From Adonisia turfae CCMR0081 (GTDB taxonomy: Bacteria; Cyanobacteriota; Cyanobacteriia; Phormidesmidales; Phormidesmidaceae): a DNA stretch of 58,969 bases. The stretch lies in assembly GCF_011009555.1 (NCBI RefSeq), contig NZ_QXHD01000004.1, positions 2,834,391-2,893,359 on the forward strand, given 5' to 3'. This document shows positions 8,936 through 17,356 of the stretch, piece by piece. Positions within the stretch are counted from its first letter, which is position 1, and every line of letters begins with the position of its first letter. The translations under genes were made by a program, and so were the position numbers. A model generated the notes under the pieces. The model was given only the letters and a program-made list of their open reading frames with translations, did no database searches and was not told where the DNA came from.

Positions 8936-9460
8936 TTACAAGAGTTGAAAGGGAGCATGGGCTTTAAGCTGAATAATTTCATCCCGATGACCCCTTACAG
9001 CTAGAGCACTCCCCTTATCTGTGCTGCTAATACGGAAAGCAACTTGTTCTTCACGTTTAGCCTGTTTCCAATAGGCAATGGCAACAACAGGGGATAACAA
9101 GACTAAGACAAAGAAAACTGGCCCATAGTTACTAAATAGAGTCGCCAATACCAAAGAAAAGCACATTAACGCTACAGCTGCTAAAAATGCCAAAAAAATA
9201 GCCAAAAAGATGCTAGGTCTCACTAAGCCAACTAACTTAACCCAAGTATCTTCATCAGATGCTGATACTTCGGGCATTAGGTGGTAGGCACGCTCCTCAA
9301 AATAGTCAAGTAGCTTTTGGTGTAATGTCTCTGGAGACTGATCGGTCAAAAATTCAGCGATCTCGGTACGATCCTTAGTAGCTGCTTTGATAAAAAAGAA
9401 CAACCCTACTCCTAAAAGCATAGTTAGGAAAAAGGTTGACTGACTGACTGCACTTTCCAC
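8936..9460 (-). CDS. cofactor assembly of complex C (CCB-type) membrane protein
   Basis: Resembles the CCB family (CCB1/DUF3529-type, possibly CCB2/4) that attaches haem c-i to cytochrome b6 in the b6f complex. Seen: an N-terminal helix FFLTMLLGVGLFFFIKAA followed by KDRTE, a soluble loop, then two close helices (SIFLAIFLAFLAAVALMCFS and VFFVLVLLSPVVAIAYW). I prefer GTG 9460, which follows CAGGGA and gives 174 aa; GTG 9499 adds 13 residues. It lies downstream of padR on the same strand, 88 bp or more away, perhaps co-transcribed. Which CCB paralogue it is remains uncertain. Confidence 0.7.
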   Translation of the reverse strand: MESAVSQSTFFLTMLLGVGLFFFIKAATKDRTEIAEFLTDQSPETLHQKLLDYFEERAYHLMPEVSASDEDTWVKLVGLVRPSIFLAIFLAFLAAVALMCFSLVLATLFSNYGPVFFVLVLLSPVVAIAYWKQAKREEQVAFRISSTDKGSALAVRGHRDEIIQLKAHAPFQLL

Positions 9461-9587
9461 AACAGCTATCCCTGCAAAAACAACAACTACTGGAATCACA
9501 TTGACTATACCCCAGTAGCTGTTGCTTATGCGGTTGACTGATTGCTAGATAGCTATCGAATCTAAGACGCATCCTTGAGACGATACC

Positions 9588-9965
9588 TTAAGAGCTCATT
9601 GCTCGACGCCTAGGTGTAGTATTACGCTGACCTAAAATATAACGCTGCCAAAGCTCTGCGAGCTCTCGTGCTTTAGTCTGCCAGTCAGGGCGTAGGCGGT
9701 ACATTCTACGGGGACGGCCACGACCCTCAACCTTCTTCCAATAGCCCATAATCGCACCCTGATTCTCTAGGAATTTCAGAGCACTATAGAGCACTGTATC
9801 TGACAAACGATAGTCAGGGTACTCATTTTCAATCGCGTGAATCAGTTCAGTACCGTAAGAATCACGACGTATGAGTACCGAAAGGACGTAACAAACAGCT
9901 AATTCCTTATTGAGGTAGAGAGGCGGCGGATCTTCAAAAAATTGATAAATGTCCTCAAATTTCAT
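9588..9965 (-). CDS. PadR-family transcriptional regulator
   Basis: 125 aa winged-helix regulator. Typical PadR features are LAVCYVLSVLIRRDSYGTEL, the recognition segment LSDTVLYSALKFLENQGAI and the wing GRGRPRRMYRL. The C-terminal dimerisation helix is short, as in the compact PadR class. Its promoter lies in the repeat-rich spacer 9966-10603, where a perfect 7-3-7 inverted repeat (10047-10063) sits 82 bp before the start and could be an autoregulatory operator. The CCB-type gene lies downstream. Confidence 0.88.
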   Translation of the reverse strand: MKFEDIYQFFEDPPPLYLNKELAVCYVLSVLIRRDSYGTELIHAIENEYPDYRLSDTVLYSALKFLENQGAIMGYWKKVEGRGRPRRMYRLRPDWQTKARELAELWQRYILGQRNTTPRRRAMSS

Positions 9966-10046
9966 GGTTTATTGCTCCGGCTGCAATAGGGATGGGTTTA
10001 AGACAGCTTGGCTATTGATGATTTGTTAATGGAGCATTGAAAAAGT

Positions 10047-10063
10047 GTTAGGTCCAACCTAAC
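10047..10063. promoter_or_regulatory. candidate operator upstream of padR
   Basis: Perfect inverted repeat GTTAGGT-CCA-ACCTAAC, 82 bp upstream of the padR ATG. Size and symmetry suit a dimeric winged-helix repressor. The binding protein is not shown by sequence. Confidence 0.5.
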
Positions 10064-10088
10064 GGCTTTATAAATTAATGTTCCAAAG

Positions 10089-10115
10089 GCCCTTGAGTAG
10101 TTCAAGCTCAAGGGC
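10089..10115. repeat. hairpin GCCCTTGAG / CTCAAGGGC
   Basis: Perfect 9-bp arms with a 9-nt loop (TAGTTCAAG). The loop sequence TAGTTCAAG recurs at 10586-10594, at the other end of the same spacer. No T-run, so not a simple terminator. Confidence 0.65.
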
Positions 10116-10190
10116 TGGTGATGGTCACCAAACTTGGTAATGGTCACCACTATTTGGTGATAGTCACCATTACTTGGTGGAGATCACCAA
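10116..10190. repeat. four tandem ~20-bp palindromes, TGGTGA-N3-TCACCA
   Basis: Four units start at 10116, 10135, 10155 and 10175 (spacing 19, 20, 20 bp). Each is TGGTRN-N3-TCACCA or a near variant; unit 1 is the perfect TGGTGATGGTCACCA. The units differ by one or two bases, mostly in the left arm and the 3-nt centre, while TCACCA is invariant. A 20-bp period places the sites on about the same helical face. The array lies 151 bp upstream of padR. It looks like a cooperative protein-binding array. Confidence 0.7.
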
Positions 10191-10603
10191 ATGAGAGGGC
10201 TTCTCAAAAGCTGACTGAGCTATTCAAGCTAAATGGTGACTATGACCTATGTTGCGTGTATACCCTTGTCATGGCAATAAGGAGCAAAAGCTACAGCCTC
10301 AACCTTAGATATTTCGCCAACCTAGATATTTCGTCAAAAGATTTTATTAAAAAATCTAAGCTTTATTTTAGACGCTAAAAAATGCTTAGTGGGATCGCTG
10401 CCTTATATAGTTACTATCCGCAAACAAAATATAAACTAGCTTGAGATTTTGATAATAAAAAATGCCTGATAGTCCTTTCTCCGTTCGCTGTTACTGATTT
10501 AGAGGATGAATCGATCCGTAAAATTTTCACCAGCCTAAATTTGGCAAACTGTACTAATAGTCAGAAATGCCATTTGATATTTTTCTAGTTCAAGGGCCTT
10601 GAG

Positions 10604-12010
10604 TTATGGTTCTTGTTCGTCCCTTGGTGAGGGTGATGAAGAGAGTTGGGTTTGGAATAGACGTTGACCGTCACGGCTAGCAACGAGTTCTAAAGCCAAA
10701 GGGCCTGTGGTGAAAATTTGCTTGCCTGCAACGGCTTCAATTTCCAGAGGAGCGCCATAGTTTTGCACCTGGTTAAGAAAATCGATAACAGGTTCACTAA
10801 AACCGCCAGCTACGCGAGGGTTATCTACGATGATGATGCCTTCTAAACTCGCTCTGATTTGAGCACTGGTAACCAGGGTGCGTAGGGCCTCTACTAAAGA
10901 AGGTGTGCTAGGGTAAGCTGCCTCGATAGGGACACGGGCTATGATTTCCCCCTGTTCAAAAACGATACGGTTGAGCTTGGCTTGCAGAGTGATTTCTACA
11001 CATGGGGGAACTTCTTGCTGTACAACGCAGGGTTCACCGACTACATAGTTTCCCGAGACGCCAACGCGAATTACATATTGCTGACCGTCGGTGATATTCC
11101 TGGCGATTCCTCGAATGATTTGGGGATTAATGCGCAAAATTTGCACTGCCTTATTAGGGGCATCGGGCCAGATCGCATTTAAGGCTAATCGGTTGGCTTC
11201 TGATAAGAGTTGTTCGATTTCTGCTGTGGCGGCTGCAATGGAGGATGGCCGAGTGATTAGCAGGGCCAGGGTTTGGTTCCGACTAATGGCAACATTGCCA
11301 GCGCGTAATTTGAGGAACTCTGATTCTAAACGCTGGATCTCGTCCTCTAGAAAAGCTTGCTCAGTCTTCAATCGCTCCAGGGCTCCTTCTCGCTGGGCAA
11401 TGGCGCGATCTCGCTGTAGCAACTCTTGGTCTCGCTGAGCCAGTGAGCGGTCTCGCTGGGCAATTTGTCGCTTGACCTCGGCCTGCTGACGTTGTAGAAG
11501 TTGACGATCCCGCTGTAGTCGGCTAATTTCTCCCTGGAGCTGATCGGCCTGTTCAGAAACAATGCCAAGCTGATTTTGAGTTTGACCAAGACGTTGTCGG
11601 ATGATGGTTTCTCGTTCAGTGGCCTCATCTAAAAACGTAATCACTTCGGTCAGTTCACCTTCGGCATTAATTTTTTGACGAGTGACTCGATTGAGGGCTT
11701 GTTCTACTTCAGATTTAGCGATTTGAGTTTCTTCTAAGGCATTGCGGGCCTCTGATAAATTAGCCTGGGTTTCTTCAAACTCAAAAAGGCCTTTGCGTAG
11801 TTGCTCACTGGTGATCAGTAATAGACTCAAGGTTGAAGCCGAAATTACACTGCCCGTCAAAATACTGACAAGGGTGGCTGTTTGTCGGGGGCGAAGATTG
11901 AATAACGATAGACGTGCCTTTCCCACACGCATACCAATTCGGTCGCCCAGTGTGGCAATAAGGCCACCGAGGACGAGCACGGTCGTAATCAGTATTAGAC
12001 CAACGTCCAT
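10604..12010 (-). CDS. DUF3084 coiled-coil membrane protein
   Basis: 468 aa, the cyanobacterial DUF3084 family, function unknown. It has an N-terminal membrane helix (VGLILITTVLVLGGLIATLGDRIGM), the conserved RVGKARLSLFNLRPRQTA segment, a second helix (LVSILTGSVISASTLSLLLI), then a coiled coil of ~150 residues rich in Q, R and E (REGALERLKTEQAFLEDEIQ type), and a globular C-terminal domain with VVGEPCVVQQEVPPCVEI and EIIARVPIEAAY. Heptad repeats written as repeated QRDRxLAQRD blocks (~185-210) give an internal repeat. It is monocistronic or in series with ntcA upstream (94 bp apart, same strand). Confidence 0.88.
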   Translation of the reverse strand: MDVGLILITTVLVLGGLIATLGDRIGMRVGKARLSLFNLRPRQTATLVSILTGSVISASTLSLLLITSEQLRKGLFEFEETQANLSEARNALEETQIAKSEVEQALNRVTRQKINAEGELTEVITFLDEATERETIIRQRLGQTQNQLGIVSEQADQLQGEISRLQRDRQLLQRQQAEVKRQIAQRDRSLAQRDQELLQRDRAIAQREGALERLKTEQAFLEDEIQRLESEFLKLRAGNVAISRNQTLALLITRPSSIAAATAEIEQLLSEANRLALNAIWPDAPNKAVQILRINPQIIRGIARNITDGQQYVIRVGVSGNYVVGEPCVVQQEVPPCVEITLQAKLNRIVFEQGEIIARVPIEAAYPSTPSLVEALRTLVTSAQIRASLEGIIIVDNPRVAGGFSEPVIDFLNQVQNYGAPLEIEAVAGKQIFTTGPLALELVASRDGQRLFQTQLSSSPSPRDEQEP

Positions 12011-12104
12011 CTAACGTCTATCCAACGGAGCAGAAGCACCTGAGCAGGCTCTCGTATAGGTTACTTGATTGTTTGTCACTGTGGTGAGTAAACCGACGAT
12101 AACC

Positions 12105-12770
12105 CTAAGCAAACTGCTGGCTGAGAGCGACGGGATCGTGGACAGTTATTTTCTTTTTGTGAATAGATATCATCGTGTCTTGACGCAAATCCCCCAGTAG
12201 CCGTGTGACGGTAACTCGTGTGGAGCCAATGGCTTCGGCGATGGCCTGATGGGAAAGTTTGAGGTCTATAGTAATGCCGCTGGTGCTGGGCACTCCAAAA
12301 TCGCGACAAAGAATGAGAAGAAAGCTGACAAGTCTAGAACCCATGTCCCGATGAGCCAGTGTTTCAATCATCATCTCAGTTTGCAAAATACGAGAGGATA
12401 ACCCTTGGAGCAGCATAATAGAGAGCTCAGGATGTTCCTCAAGTGCCTGTTTCACTTGCTCAATGGGCATGGACATTAGTTCGACTGGTGTAAAGGCGAC
12501 GGCATGGTAAAACCGATCTGACCGATTGCCTGTTAGCAGTGAAAGAACGCCAAAAACACTATTTTCCCTAAGCAGAGCTACTGTAATTTCTTCGCCAGCT
12601 TCATAGACTCTAGAAAGCTTAACGGCACCCTTCAGTAAAAAATAAACTCGTTCAGCCGGATCGCCTGGAAAGAAAATTGTCTTACCGCGCTCGTAGGTTT
12701 CGGCTACAGGGGGGAATGAGCCTGTGGATAGCTGCCGTAATAGGTTGGCAAGAGGTTTCTCTGTAGTCAC
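12105..12770 (-). CDS. ntcA: NtcA global nitrogen regulator (CRP/FNR family)
   Basis: Nearly diagnostic NtcA sequence: the effector domain has [20 protein letters not shown], the C-helix [20 protein letters not shown], and the [23 protein letters not shown] that reads GTA-N8-TAC sites. NtcA senses 2-oxoglutarate, with PipX as coactivator, and activates nitrogen assimilation genes. The GTG at 12770 gives 221 aa, matching the family (about 222-225); a start at 12815 would add 15 residues. The upstream region carries a perfect NtcA box at 13017-13030, so autoregulation is likely. The final residues VALSQQFA are canonical. Confidence 0.97.
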   Translation of the reverse strand: MTTEKPLANLLRQLSTGSFPPVAETYERGKTIFFPGDPAERVYFLLKGAVKLSRVYEAGEEITVALLRENSVFGVLSLLTGNRSDRFYHAVAFTPVELMSMPIEQVKQALEEHPELSIMLLQGLSSRILQTEMMIETLAHRDMGSRLVSFLLILCRDFGVPSTSGITIDLKLSHQAIAEAIGSTRVTVTRLLGDLRQDTMISIHKKKITVHDPVALSQQFA

Positions 12771-13016
12771 GGTAGTGGGAGTATGCGATCTCAAAGCTAT
12801 AGCAAATATTTGCAAATAAGAGTAGCTGAAAGCTGTAGTGGCAAACTGAGCCTTCAGGTTTTAAACCGATCAGAAGCGGAGATGCCGAAAACAATTTAGC
12901 AGCGTTTCTAACCAATCAGTGCCTCAGTAAAAATACTCAACCAATCGGTAGAAAACCTCCAATTGGTAAGATTTCCTGACTTTAGACCAATAAAACCCAA
13001 GTTCGTCGAGGCTTTT

Positions 13017-13030
13017 GTATAGCAATATAC
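13017..13030. promoter_or_regulatory. perfect NtcA box GTA-N8-TAC
   Basis: GTATAGCAATATAC lies 247 bp upstream of the ntcA start and 163 bp upstream of fabI, in their shared 422-bp divergent spacer. It matches the NtcA consensus GTA-N8-TAC exactly. On the ntcA strand no clean TAN3T -10 lies at the canonical 22-23 bp spacing (TTTATT is nearest). The rest of the spacer 12771-13192 has nothing else I recognise; a 68-codon minus frame there looks spurious. Confidence 0.65.
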
Positions 13031-13192
13031 TAAACTTTGTTTTCCGGTCACCTTAATGACTAGCCTCAACGTTAATTGGGCTAACTCGCTGGCAAGGGTA
13101 TTCATGGGAGCCATTTTTCAGTATGCTCCTAGGGGCCGTTCCGGCGGCATAGCCTTAATTAACTAATTTCGATACAGCTCCACCCAACTATC

Positions 13193-13969
13193 ATGTTAGA
13201 CCTGACTGGAAAAAATGCCTTGGTAACTGGTATTGCCAATAATCGTTCAATTGCCTGGGGAATTGCTCAGCAGTTGAGTAAGGCTGGTGCGAATATTGGT
13301 GTCACTTATCTTCCTGATGACAAGGGGCGCATGGAAAAAAAGGTTCGGGATTTAACCGAGCCTTTGCATCCTAGTTTGTTTTTGCCCTGTAATGTCCAGG
13401 ATGATGAGCAGGTCCAGGCTACGTTTGATACCGTGAAGACCGATTGGGGCAAGTTGGACATTCTGGTTCACTGTTTGGCATTCGCCAATCGTGATGATTT
13501 AGCGGGAGATTTTAGCGATATTTCCCGTCAGGGGTTTCAAACTGCTCTGGATATCAGCGCTTACTCTCTGGTGAAGCTTGCTCAGCAGGCAAAAACTTTA
13601 ATGATTGAGGGCGGCAGCATCCTTACCCTGACGTATCTGGGGGGTGTGCGGGTAGTGCCTAACTACAATGTAATGGGTATTGCCAAGGCGGCTCTGGAAA
13701 TGAATGTTCGTTACCTAGCGGCAGAACTCGGGTCTAACAATATTCGAGTAAATGGGATTTCAGCCGGTCCGATCCGCACCCTGGCATCGTCAGCGGTGGG
13801 CGGAATTCTAGATATGATTCACCATGTAGAGGAAGTTGCTCCCCTGCGTCGTACAGTTACTCAGTCGGAAGTAGGAAATGCCGCAGCGTTCCTATGTAGT
13901 GATTTAGCCTCCGGTGTGACTGGGCAAATCCTTTACGTTGACTCTGGCTATGAAGTCATGGGAATGTAG
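13193..13969 (+). CDS. fabI: enoyl-[acyl-carrier-protein] reductase FabI
   Basis: NADH-dependent enoyl-ACP reductase of fatty acid synthesis, short-chain dehydrogenase fold, 258 aa. The nucleotide loop is TGIANNRSIAWGIA. Active site residues are Tyr148 (LTYLGG) and the FabI-type pair Tyr158-x6-Lys165 in PNYNVMGIAKAALE. The end YVDSGYEVMGM is typical. It reads away from ntcA. An SRPBCC protein gene follows 44 bp downstream. Confidence 0.96.
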   Translation: MLDLTGKNALVTGIANNRSIAWGIAQQLSKAGANIGVTYLPDDKGRMEKKVRDLTEPLHPSLFLPCNVQDDEQVQATFDTVKTDWGKLDILVHCLAFANRDDLAGDFSDISRQGFQTALDISAYSLVKLAQQAKTLMIEGGSILTLTYLGGVRVVPNYNVMGIAKAALEMNVRYLAAELGSNNIRVNGISAGPIRTLASSAVGGILDMIHHVEEVAPLRRTVTQSEVGNAAAFLCSDLASGVTGQILYVDSGYEVMGM

Positions 13970-14013
13970 TGGTCTTTGCAGCCATTAGTTCTTTGTTTTA
14001 GTCCATATCCCCC

Positions 14014-14463
14014 ATGGCAAATTGGCTTGAACATAGCGTGTACGTTGATGTGGAGGCCCCCATTGAATTAGTGTGGGCTCTCTGGTCGGATCTAGAGCAG
14101 ATGCCCCAGTGGATGAAGTGGATTGATTCGGTAGAACTTTTAGACGATCAGCCCGAACTATCTCGTTGGAAGCTAGCTTCGGGCGTTTGGGAATTTACTT
14201 GGATGTCTCGTACAGTTAAAGTGGTTCCCCATCAGATTTTGCAGTGGGAATCGGTAGATGGGTTGCCCAATCGTGGTGCAATCCGGTTTTATGGCCATCA
14301 TGCTGGTAATAGCACAGTTAAGATGACCCTTTCCTATTCGGTGCCAAGTGTATTGGCCCGTTTTATGGAAAATGGCTGGTTGCGACAAATTGTCGACTCT
14401 ACGCTACAGGCTGACCTGGAGCGATTTCGCCAAAAAGCTGAACAGGATGCTAAGGCTGGCTGA
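14014..14463 (+). CDS. SRPBCC (START-like) ligand-binding protein
   Basis: 149 aa of the SRPBCC/polyketide-cyclase-like superfamily: beta strand SVYVDVEAPIELVWALWSD, the WMKWIDSVELLDD loop, and a long C-terminal helix (STLQADLERFRQKAEQ) over a cavity. In cyanobacteria, short proteins of this type bind hydrophobic ligands, but the ligand here is unknown. It lies 44 bp after fabI on the same strand and 52 bp before the methyltransferase-like gene, so it is probably co-transcribed with fabI. Confidence 0.85.
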   Translation: MANWLEHSVYVDVEAPIELVWALWSDLEQMPQWMKWIDSVELLDDQPELSRWKLASGVWEFTWMSRTVKVVPHQILQWESVDGLPNRGAIRFYGHHAGNSTVKMTLSYSVPSVLARFMENGWLRQIVDSTLQADLERFRQKAEQDAKAG

Positions 14464-14515
14464 AGGGCATTTACTAGACCCTAGTGGTGATTGTTGATTA
14501 CTTCGACGGGTGCTC

Positions 14516-16897
14516 ATGAGCTTCGACATGCAGCAGGCAGAGACATGCTTGCAGTCTCTAGACCTGGTTATGTTGTTTACGGATGTGCTAGGGTGGGTCA
14601 CTCCGGCTAATGGACGTGCGATCGCAATCAGAGCGTTCAATCACCCTTATCGTGCCCACTGCATCGCTCAGCGAGGTGATGCCCGAGTTTGGGAAATCAA
14701 GCTCAATAACCCCGAAGTTCTGACTGCAAAGCTAAAGACAAAACTCTATCAGTCCATCCATAAAAAATATCCGCATCCTTTAATTGTCTTTATTGATCGT
14801 CAGCGATGTCGGAGTCTTTGGTACTGGCAAAGCGCCTCTAAAAGTTCTCACTCAATGGTCTTTATCCCTCGGCAACCCTTAGCCGCATGGGAAGCTCGAT
14901 TAAATTATTTGGCCGATTATAGCCCTGATTCAGGTTCCCTCGATTTACAGTCACAGTCTGTCAGCTGTGCTGAGTTTACTGAGCAGTTGCGACAACAATT
15001 AAATCATCTGAGTGACGGGATTATTGGGATCCCTAACAGCCATGATCGACGTTGGTATGCGGCTATATTATTGCAACGTTTGATTATTATCCACATACTT
15101 CAGCGGCGTGGATTTCTAAATCAAGATATTTGGTATCTGCATAATCAACTGGGGCGTAGTCAGCAACAGCAGCGAAATATCTTTTTTCGACAGGTGCTTC
15201 AGCCCCTGTTTACTCAAGGGTTATCTCTGCCTCCTCTTGAGCGTCCTCGACGGATTAGTTGGGCCGGTCAAATTCCTTACTTAGGAGACGTTTTTTACAC
15301 CCATCCTCTTGAGCAGCAATATGGCGAGTTGGACATAGCTGATGCGCTGTTCGAGTCAATCTTAGTGTGGTTTGAGTCCCCCTTATGGCAACAGTTGACT
15401 CATTGCTCTCAAATCAGCACCATTGGTCTGGCGTTTGAACAAGTACTGATAGAGGGGCAGACTGATCATTCGGAGAATGTGACGGATGCTCTCGGTGTTT
15501 GTTGTGAGCTAATTCTTAATAAGTTCATGCTCTGTCATCTTGAGGTTGATCAAGGGCAAGCTGTGCCCGATTTCTGGGATATTCTATTTCGTGGACATCC
15601 TAGGCATCTACGCCAGCTAGTGCAGGACATTTTGCCGCAGTTTTCCGTTCTAGATCCAGCCTGTGGTGCTGGTACTTTGCTGCTGGCATTACAGTATCGG
15701 CTCGTTGACGTTTACAGTGCACTAATTGGGCAATTGGCCCATCAAGTTGACAGTCAGCTTGATATTTGGGTTAAAGGAGTACACACAGAACACCCTTCCT
15801 TGCTACAGACCATCTATCGCCGCGTCTTTAGGTATGGTCTTTATGGTGTGGACCTCAATCCAGCAGTGATTGATATCGCCCGTCTTCAGTTGCTGCTGGG
15901 ATTGGTGACCATGGCGCGGCAACCGCAAGATATTGAACCCTTACCCAGTCTCGATTTCAATCTTGTTACGGGGGATAGCTTAGTAGGATTCATTCGGGTA
16001 GATGAGGCTGGATTTGATCGATTAAGAGCTTCAGAAACTCTGCTGCAGGGCAATTTGTTGCAGCCTTTAGCGGCTGAAAGCTATCGCACGATTCTCTCAG
16101 AGAAAAATATTGCTCTTGAACATTATCGGTCTCAGTCCTATGTGTTGGAGGAATTAAGTCAGGGTATCCCCCATTATGCTCGACTCGAATTTTTTCGAGA
16201 TCAGATTAGTCGCCTTGATGTTAGAGCCCAGACCAAACTGAACGAGCTGTTGCTCACTGAATTTAGTCAAACCCTAGGTATCCAATTTAGAGAATCTCAA
16301 TTACTGGAAGCTCCACGGCGGCGGTTGCTGCGTATTGAGGATATGACAGTCCTACGTCCTTTCCATTGGGGATATCACTTTAGCCATGTGCTGGAACAGT
16401 CCCATGGGTTTAACGTGATTTTATCTAGGCCTCCCCAAGGCTCGTTTCGACCCACTACCCAAGAATTTTTTCAACGCTTTTGTGACTTGGCTAAACGAAA
16501 AAATATTGATGTTCATACGTTTAAAACAGCTAAACGTTCGCTGCTCAATACGGATGCTGAAATTGCGAATGCCTGGTTGTTGTACCAAAGCCAATATTCG
16601 TTACTAACCGATTATTTTTATCGTTCCCCACAATATGATCACCAAAGCCCTTTGCTTAAGGGGCAGCGGCAGCGGACTCAATTGCGTCGACACTGGCTTT
16701 TCATTGAGCGATGCTATCAGCTTTTGGCTCCTCAAGGCATCTGTGGCCTGGTCACATCCAATGACATCAAACATAGTCCTAGGGGAGTTGCTCTTCGCAG
16801 TTTGTTAGAGAATCAAACGGATAGTGGTTTATTAATGAATTTAGCGGGTGCACAACTTTCTTCTGACCAATGCTTTCTTTGGTTTTGTAAGCAGTGA
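14516..16897 (+). CDS. Eco57I-like DNA methyltransferase with degenerate catalytic motif
   Basis: 793 aa from ATG 14516 (GTG 14510 also possible). The AdoMet-binding motif is well preserved, DPACGAGTLLLALQ (Asp380), followed by the acidic-loop segment YGVDLNPAVIDIARLQLLLGL, both typical of the Eco57I/PglX (type IIG) N6-adenine methyltransferase family. The catalytic motif that should read NPPY/F is SRPPQ (residues 637-641, in FNVILSRPPQGSF), so the Asn and the aromatic residue are both replaced. The frame ends soon after the GLVTSNDIKHSPRG segment, without a target-recognition domain. It may bind AdoMet or DNA without methylating. No restriction or defence gene is adjacent. The frame is intact and codon use is ordinary. 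Confidence 0.8.
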   Translation: MSFDMQQAETCLQSLDLVMLFTDVLGWVTPANGRAIAIRAFNHPYRAHCIAQRGDARVWEIKLNNPEVLTAKLKTKLYQSIHKKYPHPLIVFIDRQRCRSLWYWQSASKSSHSMVFIPRQPLAAWEARLNYLADYSPDSGSLDLQSQSVSCAEFTEQLRQQLNHLSDGIIGIPNSHDRRWYAAILLQRLIIIHILQRRGFLNQDIWYLHNQLGRSQQQQRNIFFRQVLQPLFTQGLSLPPLERPRRISWAGQIPYLGDVFYTHPLEQQYGELDIADALFESILVWFESPLWQQLTHCSQISTIGLAFEQVLIEGQTDHSENVTDALGVCCELILNKFMLCHLEVDQGQAVPDFWDILFRGHPRHLRQLVQDILPQFSVLDPACGAGTLLLALQYRLVDVYSALIGQLAHQVDSQLDIWVKGVHTEHPSLLQTIYRRVFRYGLYGVDLNPAVIDIARLQLLLGLVTMARQPQDIEPLPSLDFNLVTGDSLVGFIRVDEAGFDRLRASETLLQGNLLQPLAAESYRTILSEKNIALEHYRSQSYVLEELSQGIPHYARLEFFRDQISRLDVRAQTKLNELLLTEFSQTLGIQFRESQLLEAPRRRLLRIEDMTVLRPFHWGYHFSHVLEQSHGFNVILSRPPQGSFRPTTQEFFQRFCDLAKRKNIDVHTFKTAKRSLLNTDAEIANAWLLYQSQYSLLTDYFYRSPQYDHQSPLLKGQRQRTQLRRHWLFIERCYQLLAPQGICGLVTSNDIKHSPRGVALRSLLENQTDSGLLMNLAGAQLSSDQCFLWFCKQ

Positions 16898-16910
16898 CCT
16901 TGGGGTGAAC

Positions 16911-17354
16911 CTATTTTGAGTATTCGACGGTTACACCTAAATCTTTTTCTAGGGTGAGGCAATTACGCCCATCTCCTACCCTGAGTTGATAGTCCACACG
17001 ATCCATTAGCTGGTGCAGGATCAACCAGCCATAGCCTCCTTCTTGAGGGGAATTGGGGTTAGGCGTGCGATAGTTACGCATATCAAAACCATGGCCTTCA
17101 TCCCAGACTTCTAGGGACAAGAAATAACCTTCAATACCGAGGCGTAGAACAACGGGAATATCAGGACGGTCTTGATGGGCATGGCGCACAATATTCGAAT
17201 AAACTTCAACAATGACCAGTCGCAGTCGGCTTTCAACTTTTTGCCAATCTAGATCGGTATCGCTGCCTATTTCGGCTTTGAGTGAACTGAGTAGCCAATC
17301 TTCCACTACAGCCAAAAACTTTAAGTCACTGGGGATAGCAAGTTCAGTTTTCAT
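16911..17354 (-). CDS. RsbW-like anti-sigma-factor serine kinase
   Basis: 147 aa with a GHKL ATPase fold of the HATPase_c_2/RsbW type. N box EVYSNIVRHAH (Glu50, Asn54, His58), G1 WDEGHGFD (Asp85, Gly87, Gly89) and G2 GGYGWLIL are intact, so ATP binding is expected. Such proteins bind a sigma factor or a STAS-domain antagonist and phosphorylate the antagonist. It starts 2 bp after the stop of the upstream regulator/PP2C gene, which is a strong sign of one transcript and of translational coupling. Its STAS partner is not in the window. Confidence 0.88.
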   Translation of the reverse strand: MKTELAIPSDLKFLAVVEDWLLSSLKAEIGSDTDLDWQKVESRLRLVIVEVYSNIVRHAHQDRPDIPVVLRLGIEGYFLSLEVWDEGHGFDMRNYRTPNPNSPQEGGYGWLILHQLMDRVDYQLRVGDGRNCLTLEKDLGVTVEYSK

Positions 17355-17356
17355 AG

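Larger units (their letters stand above)
10086..10600. repeat. 515-bp gene-free segment bounded by inverted 11-mers
   Basis: The 638-bp spacer 9966-10603 has no convincing gene. Its main part begins with AAGGCCCTTGA (10086-10096) and ends with the exact reverse complement TCAAGGGCCTT (10590-10600). Inside are a 9-bp-stem hairpin (10089-10115), the tandem palindrome array (10116-10190) and a 17-bp tandem repeat with core TAGATATTTCG (10306-10316, 10323-10333). This resembles a small non-coding element (MITE-like), but no target-site duplication was found. An 86-codon frame over the repeats is not believed. Confidence 0.4.

Noticed and set aside
10118..10378. 86-codon frame over the palindrome array
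   Set aside because: Translation is an artefact of the repeats and ends in low-complexity sequence.
12908..13114. 68-codon frame in the ntcA-fabI spacer
   Set aside because: Covers the NtcA box and promoter region; no resemblance to proteins.
14516..16897. Active restriction-modification or BREX system
   Set aside because: Catalytic motif altered and no nuclease, helicase or other defence gene around it.
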